DNA from: Fomitopsis serialis
Taxonomy: Eukaryota; Basidiomycota; Agaricomycetes; Polyporales; Fomitopsidaceae
Assembly (NCBI RefSeq): GCF_022376445.1
Contig: NW_025955048.1
Location: 1-64,000, forward strand
Length of the DNA: 64,000 bases
Reading direction: 5' to 3'
Position 1 is the first letter of the stretch, and each line of letters starts with the position of its first letter. Under the pieces are notes generated by a model. That model ran no database searches. It had not been told where the DNA came from and saw only the letters and a list, made by a program, of their open reading frames with translations. Made by a program: the position numbers and the translations under genes. Below are positions 58,927 through 64,000 of this stretch, piece after piece.

Positions 58927-59420
58927 ATCCAGGGACCGCGAGGAGACCGCGTCGAGGGCGCCGTTCTTGCCAGTGACCAGGGCAGGATGTCGCTAGGGGC
59001 TGCATCCCCGGTAGTAGGAACTTCGGGGGGCGCAGCCAGGCCAGACTCGGACGCGTCCACGGACCACCTCGCAGAGCCAACGTTGACTATCCCGCAGGCT
59101 CCCTCGAGCGAGTAGCCAGACGAGCTTGAAATAGCAGTCCCAGGTTCATTTTTCGCAGCGGTAGAACCAGGTGTAGTCGAGGCTCCGAGTCCGAGAGCGG
59201 GTGCGGTATGAGCGTCGTCGACAGCCAACTTGAAGCGGGAGTCGTCGCCGCGTCCGAGCGAGCGTGTCTCCAGGGCGGTCTGTCGAGGGTACGGGCGTGT
59301 CCTCGGGTTGTGCGTACCAGCAGAGTCGCCAGCGGCCTGGTCCATAGCGTCATATGGTCGCTTGAGCGAGATGGGGTCGCCTGACTTGCTAGCGCCGGCT
59401 GGGTGTAAGCACGTAGACAT
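58469..59420 (-). CDS. Probable headless member of the coiled-coil family (E)
   Basis: The frame opens at the ATG 59420 (MSTCLHPAGASKS) with LKRPYDAMDQ, a basic patch placed as in member D (PKRPRSPYND), followed by Ser/Thr/Pro/Ala-rich sequence. At about 58900-58960 the frame shifts: a neighbouring frame then gives ECPYYQRATGLLAILTEQIE and RLEAELADAQREC, a coiled coil like that of member D (CPHDPCRKVAQEL...). This ends at a phase-1 GTGAGT donor at about 58676. A last exon may end near 58469. No N-terminal domain exons were found upstream to about 60000. The frame change lies next to the hexanucleotide repeat at 58898-58926. Probably a truncated, decaying copy. Confidence 0.45.
58898..58926 (+). 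repeat. Hexanucleotide microsatellite (GTGTTC)n
   Basis: About 4.5 units of GTGTTC. On the minus strand it lies inside family member E and reads as (Asn-Thr)n or (Arg-Thr)n depending on frame. Confidence 0.9.
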
Positions 59421-60129
59421 TATGGCGTGTAAGGAAGAGATATCAAGAGAGCGTAGTGTACGGCGTTTGTTGACGAGCCTGAGCTGCAGCCTGTGCAAGC
59501 GAGCGAGGGGGGAGATGGAGACGACAGCCTGGAGTTCACGACGAGAGCATCACTTGTGGGTAAAGTACTCAGGCTCGTCCCGTGGAGGTACCTTGGCCGT
59601 GACAGCTGAAAAAGAGGGTAGCCAGAGTAGCAGTCAAATGATAGTTCTGCACAGGTATCGACGATGTTGGTTGCCGGTTGAGGGAGCTCCGTGGTCGCTT
59701 CGCCTCCCGCCCGGACCCGCCGCAACATGCGCGACGCGACTGTCACGCTCACATGACCGAAGAGTTGTCACGGTAACGCGTCCATCGGCGTAATCAGCGC
59801 CAATCAGCGCTCCGGGCCAGGCTTGGAGGAGCAGTGCAATGCATAGGGGTCGGACTGAAACAAAGCACAAGGTAGACCGTGACGGCCGTTGTTGTATCCT
59901 GTCTCCCGACGTCGAACCTCTTCGTTGGGCAATCACCAAAAGCCCAGGGTGATACTCCCCCAAGTTCCACTCCTACGACGACTCGGGACGTTTGCACAAA
60001 TTGCAGTCACTTTGATCTCTCCTGGCGCCGATCAGGATCCGTTGCAGAAGGTCAGAAACTACTTCTGACTGCACTCACCCTAAATATTGAGCATTGACCA
60101 TATGTAGACCCGGATTCAGAAGCGACGCC

Positions 60130-61708
60130 ATGAGCGCTACTACATTGCATATCCATTACCGAGGCCAAAAGATCCGGACAATGAAGGACGATAAGCAGCC
60201 CGTCTCTGTGTTCCTCGACGCTTTCATTAGCGATGACCTGAAGACACTTGGGTTTCCTATTCTTGATGATTGCATCTGTAAGGGCCTGTCCGGATTAGCG
60301 GTGTGCACGTGGAGGACCGAGCGGGACTTGGTACGTTGAGGATCCAATTCTTTTCCAAAATTTAGATCGTATTATCATTTTTCTTACGACGTCCAGGACC
60401 TGAAAGCACGTATCTCCATCGCCTTCGACGCAATCGATGCTGATTTCTTACCCGAGCTTAGTATGTGAGCAGCATTTTTGTTCACCGCCAACCAAGCAGC
60501 TTCTTGACTTATGTGATAGTTCTATGGTAGGCTTGAAGGCGGAGTGACTATCATTCATTTCCTCTCCTTTATTTTTGCTGATGTTGTCGCTTCTTCACAG
60601 GGGTAGATGCCAATATATCACTGCACCGGGCGTGAAGGGCCCGTCTATGGCGACACAGAAATTAACCGCTGCGACTACTCGGTCGGTACATCCAGCTTCG
60701 ACTGGCAGAATCCAGAGTGCACCAAGAACCTACGCTCTATCGAGGATGGCCCCGTTGCCCATCGGTCCACCCACCAGCGCGGCTTTCTCACGAAAAGGCA
60801 AGCTTCTCGTGCAGCGGACACTGTATCGCCCGCGTTCAATGCATAACGACATCCTGATCTATTCCGGGCGTTTTCAGCACGTTTCGACGATACATCGCAA
60901 CGGTTCGATAGCCCCCGCAACCCCTTAGCAAACGCACACTCTGGCTTGGCGACGCACACAACTCGGATGGAAGGAGCCAGTCCGCAGCCCGTCGCGGAAG
61001 CAGGCCCGTCGACCAGAATCAAAGTAGAGGAGAAGGAGAAGAGCGATGGCATGGCCCTTCGAGCACCGACCCCTCCTAAGCAATCATACGCAGCCACTAC
61101 CCACGGCACCGAGCGCACCTCTCCGCAGACCCCCATGTCCAGAGCGTCGTCTTCTCCGCGGGCACACCCTTCTATCCTGTCGACCTGGAGCGCCGCATCG
61201 AGCATGAGCTCTGTGATGCCCGGAGACAGCGTCGGCAACCTGACACGCGAGGTGTGGGACGTAAGACGGGAGCTCTCCGCCCTCGTCGCCCGGGAGGACC
61301 GCCTTGTACGGGACCTAGAACGGTTGGGAGCGCGTCCCGTGCCAGAGCCTTCAATGGCCCCCAGGCCCGCGGACGCCCGCGCGGAAGTGCGCAAGACGAT
61401 GGACGACGAGGCCAGCGGTGCGTGTTCCGATCTCCTGCCTACACTCCTGCGAGACGAATGGGAGAGCTGACATCCGCATTCGAGGCCTCCGCGCGCGACT
61501 GGGGGCCGAGTCGGAGGCGAGGAGGGCGGCGGAGTCCGCGCTTCAGCAAGAGCGGCGGCGGCGCGAGGCTGCGGAGTGGGCCGTGGCCGACGTTCGCCGA
61601 GAATGCAGCGGGCCGTTCGTCGTACCGGCGCTCATGGACGCGTTCGTGGAGATATCGCGCCTCAGCGGAGACGCTCTCGTCGCCGCAGATTATGGGGCGG
61701 GACCCTGA
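60130..61708 (+). CDS. Coiled-coil family member C
   Basis: Exon 1 is 60130-60330 (67 codons, phase 0; TLHIHYRGQKIRTMK, SVFLDAFISDDLKTLGFPI, VCTWRTERDL). Exon 2 is 60397-60464 (helix ending LPELS, phase 2). The Ser/Thr/Pro region to 61417 holds a SUMO-type site IKVE, followed by a helix (DVRRELSALVAREDRLVRDL). It ends in phase 1 at a GTGCGT donor. The last exon is 61467-61708: a long Arg/Ala/Glu coiled coil (IRGLRARLGAESEARRA, QQERRRREAAEWAVADVRRE) and FVVPALMDAFVEISRL, stop TGA. Between 60465 and about 60900 the model is unsure: mini-exon TTCTATG is odd and a TAA at about 60844-60846 interrupts the best frame, so an extra intron or damage lies there. Confidence 0.6.
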
Positions 61709-62231
61709 GGTGTCCGGTTGCAAGTAACATCCTATCTATATTTAAGTATGTATCCACGCGCACGGTTCGCTGTATGGGAGTATGCATTCTATCTGCATGG
61801 CAGAGCATACTCCCAATCCTGATGTCAGTGATGTGCATCCTATGCAGGAGGGATCGTCCTCTGCTATGACAAGCACGCAGGTGACTCATACTTATAGGTT
61901 ATTGCAATTCCATGCTAGCAGGATGGTCCGTGAGCGGTGCTGTCACAGATGGGCCTCAGGCTGGCTAGTAGACGTGTCTTCGTCGAACAACATTACTAAC
62001 ATATCCACACTGTACAGCGTTGCGCGCACAATCGGCGGGGGACCAGATTCAGAATCTCGAGGAGGGCACTGTCACGATCAGCGGATGACCCGGTGGATGT
62101 TGGTGGTATGATCTCACGATCGCTTCACGTCGTCTGAGCTATCCTTCAGAGATGGTCACCAGATGTATCGTTGCATACAAAACGAACGGTGGTACATGTG
62201 ACAGAAAATGATGACGATAGTATGTGCTATC
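61709..62231. other. Spacer between convergent family members C and D
   Basis: About 520 bp, short frames only, no gene seen. Confidence 0.4.
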
Positions 62232-64000
62232 CTACTGACCGCGATCTTGCGAGACGTGCTCGTCCTGGGTTTCCACACGATAGATTGATCCGCCTGCGGC
62301 TCGTCCCTGCTTAAGGTGACTAAAATCTGTCAACAATCAGCACATATCCCGTACATCCCCGAGAACGAAGTAGACTCACCGTAGCCTACAGGTGCAAGCT
62401 TCTGTATCTCCGCCACCAAGCAGTCAACCCGCTTCTCGAGGCCTTCTCCATGTCAGCCCAACCTTACGACCGGTACCCAAGCGGAAAACCTACCTTCTTT
62501 GTCTTTGGCGATCACGCGAACAATGGCCTTCTCGGTCTCAATCACTTGCATATAGCCTTCAGCCAGACAAGCGGAAGTATCAGCTTGAGCAACCGCACGA
62601 CCGTGGAGTAACACTTACTAGCGACACGCTGGCGCTCGCGTTCGAGGTCCCGGTTTCCTGGCCTGATCCTCGCTTCCAAGGCTGCCATCACACGTTCTCA
62701 ATGGCGACGGGCATACGCAAGGTGAAAAATTTCACTCACTCATGTTCTTCGCTTCTGTCTCGATGTTCTTCGCTTCTGTCTCGATGTTCTTCGCCTCCAT
62801 GCGGGTCCGCGCATGGTCCCAATTTGCAGCTTCCCTCTTGGATGCGTCCACTTCCTGGACCAGCGCGACTATCTTCTCTGTCGCATTCTTGAGCTCCTGC
62901 GCAACCTTTCGGCACGGGTCGTGAGGACAGGGTATCCCGAGTGCCGTGTACAAAACCTGCGTAGAGATAACAGATGATCGAGACGGGACAGTTGCGATAC
63001 GTGAGGCCGATCCAGAGGAGCTACCAGAGGCGTTGTTCGCAGGTCCAGAGGAGATCCTACGTTGGGCAGCGGGACGTGGATCGACAGTCGAGGCAGTAGC
63101 CCGAGTGTTACCGCCAGAAGTGACCGGGGGAGCCGGAGCTGAGCGAGCCATAGAGTCTACCTGAGAACGAGCGGTAGTGTCCCCCACAGAAGCTTCAGGC
63201 TTGGTCGAGTTTGTGATGTCCGCAGCCTTGGTACGTGTAGGTACGTTTGTGTTGACACGATCATGCAGTACAGTAACGTGAGGCCCCGATCCAGATCCGC
63301 CAGTAGGTTGCCTCTTCCGATTTAAGTGAGTGTTATCGAGCCATGACATTGAAAGGTCCGTCGGAGTAGCCTGTGAAGTAGGAGCGCTAGAGAGGTTGGC
63401 CAGACGAGGCTGTACCGATTCGTAGTGAGACGGGCCGCGAGCTGACGCCGAGTGGGATGCCGGAGTAGTGTTGCCCAGAGTAGTACCTGCAGCGGTGTCG
63501 ACTGAGATCCGTTCGCTAGAGTAGCGGTCGTCACGGGGGCGCTTAGCCTGGGGGGAGTCGTTGTATGGAGACCGGGGTCGTTTGGGAGGTCCCACTACGC
63601 TGGGTGGGATCGGTCCGCTCACGTTGATCCTGGATGTACGGGATCAGTCGCGGGGATATATCACGATAACCAGGGTATCATACCAAGACGGCAATCTCAT
63701 CTCTTTACTACAGACAAAATCACGTTGAGTCAACCTGCCCAGGGAATCGTTTAGAGATAACGACCACAGTACTTACATGCTGAGCTCTGGCAAACGGCCC
63801 AAGCGCACAGCGGAATCTACTTTGCCCATGACCTTCACCTACAAATCGAGCGAGTGAGACAAGGAAACGACGTGTCATGGCCGCAAAATGATGTTGGGGA
63901 CACTTACACCGTGTTTCCGAGCCGCCTCCCCGTCCCAAATAGCACATAATCACGCCTTGCGACCAATTGAGCATGCTCGATAAAGTGGGCAGAGGAATCC
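62232..64000 (-). CDS. Coiled-coil family member D, 5' end outside the window
   Basis: Reading from the window end, the tail of exon 1 (about 63910-63998: MLNWSQGVIMCYLG) matches member A's MLYLLDWQAARVMCYW. Exon 2 (63778-63840) encodes VKVMGKVDSAVRLGRLPELS. A mini-exon (about 63690-63712) encodes KEMRLPS. The long Ser/Thr/Pro exon (62740 to about 63633) carries PPKRPRSPYND and AKRPRDDR basic patches, then a coiled coil ending in three tandem heptads. Three exons follow: 62620-62681 (LEARIRPGNRDLERERQRVA), 62494-62556 (YMQVIETEKAIVRVIAKDKE) and 62380-62442 (LEKRVDCLVAEIQKLAPVGY), of 62, 63 and 63 nt. Their flanking introns are phase 1. The last exon, 62232-62326, ends VSQDRGQ. All these 3' junctions keep frame. 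The donor after exon 1 does not join exon 2 cleanly. The best-preserved C-terminus of the family. Confidence 0.65.
62742..62804 (-). repeat. 21-nt tandem repeat encoding heptads
   Basis: Three units of 21 nt (62742-62762, 62763-62783, 62784-62804). On the minus strand the first two read EAKNIET-type heptads. The unit equals one coiled-coil heptad. Confidence 0.85.

Noticed and set aside
1..64000. CRISPR arrays, rRNA, tRNA
   Set aside because: No regularly spaced repeats and no convincing tRNA A/B boxes or rRNA sequence were seen by eye; a tRNAscan/Infernal run would decide for small RNAs.

Overview
The window looks like nuclear DNA of a basidiomycete fungus, most likely an Agaricomycete. The evidence is GC-rich coding DNA, many short GT-AG introns of about 45-70 nt, two Plavaka-type transposases, a TET/JBP-type 2OG oxygenase, a DUF6532 protein, F-box-like proteins and one clear housekeeping gene, ribosomal protein eL24. 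Most of the window is accessory, transposon-rich DNA. Exon boundaries were worked out by hand from splice signals, reading frame and comparison between paralogues inside the window.

Layout: 1-2881 is a decayed Plavaka transposase. 3341-3505 is a stray piece of mitochondrial-type RNA polymerase. 3556-4935 is a 5'-truncated LINE remnant between two G-rich repeat blocks. 5.0-8.8 kb holds low-complexity hypothetical ORFs, one split by an in-frame stop. 9.4-12.0 kb holds two tandem paralogues with identical intron layout and related promoters. 13.2-16.4 kb is a nearly intact second Plavaka transposase. 17.5-26.9 kb is a run of four same-strand multi-exon genes: two unrecognised proteins, the oxygenase and the DUF6532 protein. 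27-33 kb has palindromes, an F-box-like gene with a shifted C-terminus and a small conserved basidiomycete gene. 41.5-43.0 kb is a second F-box-like gene, 46.7-47.3 kb is eL24, 50.9-51.7 kb is a frameshifted unknown gene, and 54.1-55.3 kb is an aerolysin-type pore-forming-protein-like gene. A 280-bp MITE with TA flanks lies at 58.1-58.4 kb.

The most striking content is a dispersed gene family with four members here (33.8-35.2 kb minus, 37.1-38.5 kb plus, 60.1-61.7 kb plus, 62.2 kb to the window end minus) and a likely fifth, headless one (58.5-59.4 kb minus). Members share a ~70-residue N-terminal exon, a ~25-residue helical exon, a long Ser/Thr/Pro-rich exon with basic patches and, in three of them, SUMO-type Lys motifs, and then coiled-coil exons. 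Several of these coiled-coil exons are 62-63 nt, phase 1 at both ends, and encode about three heptads. I know of no described function for this family.

The remaining stretches (about 38.5-41.5, 43-46.7, 47.3-50.9, 51.8-54.0 and 55.3-58.0 kb) hold open frames on both strands with no sign of selection. No tRNA, rRNA or CRISPR array was seen.
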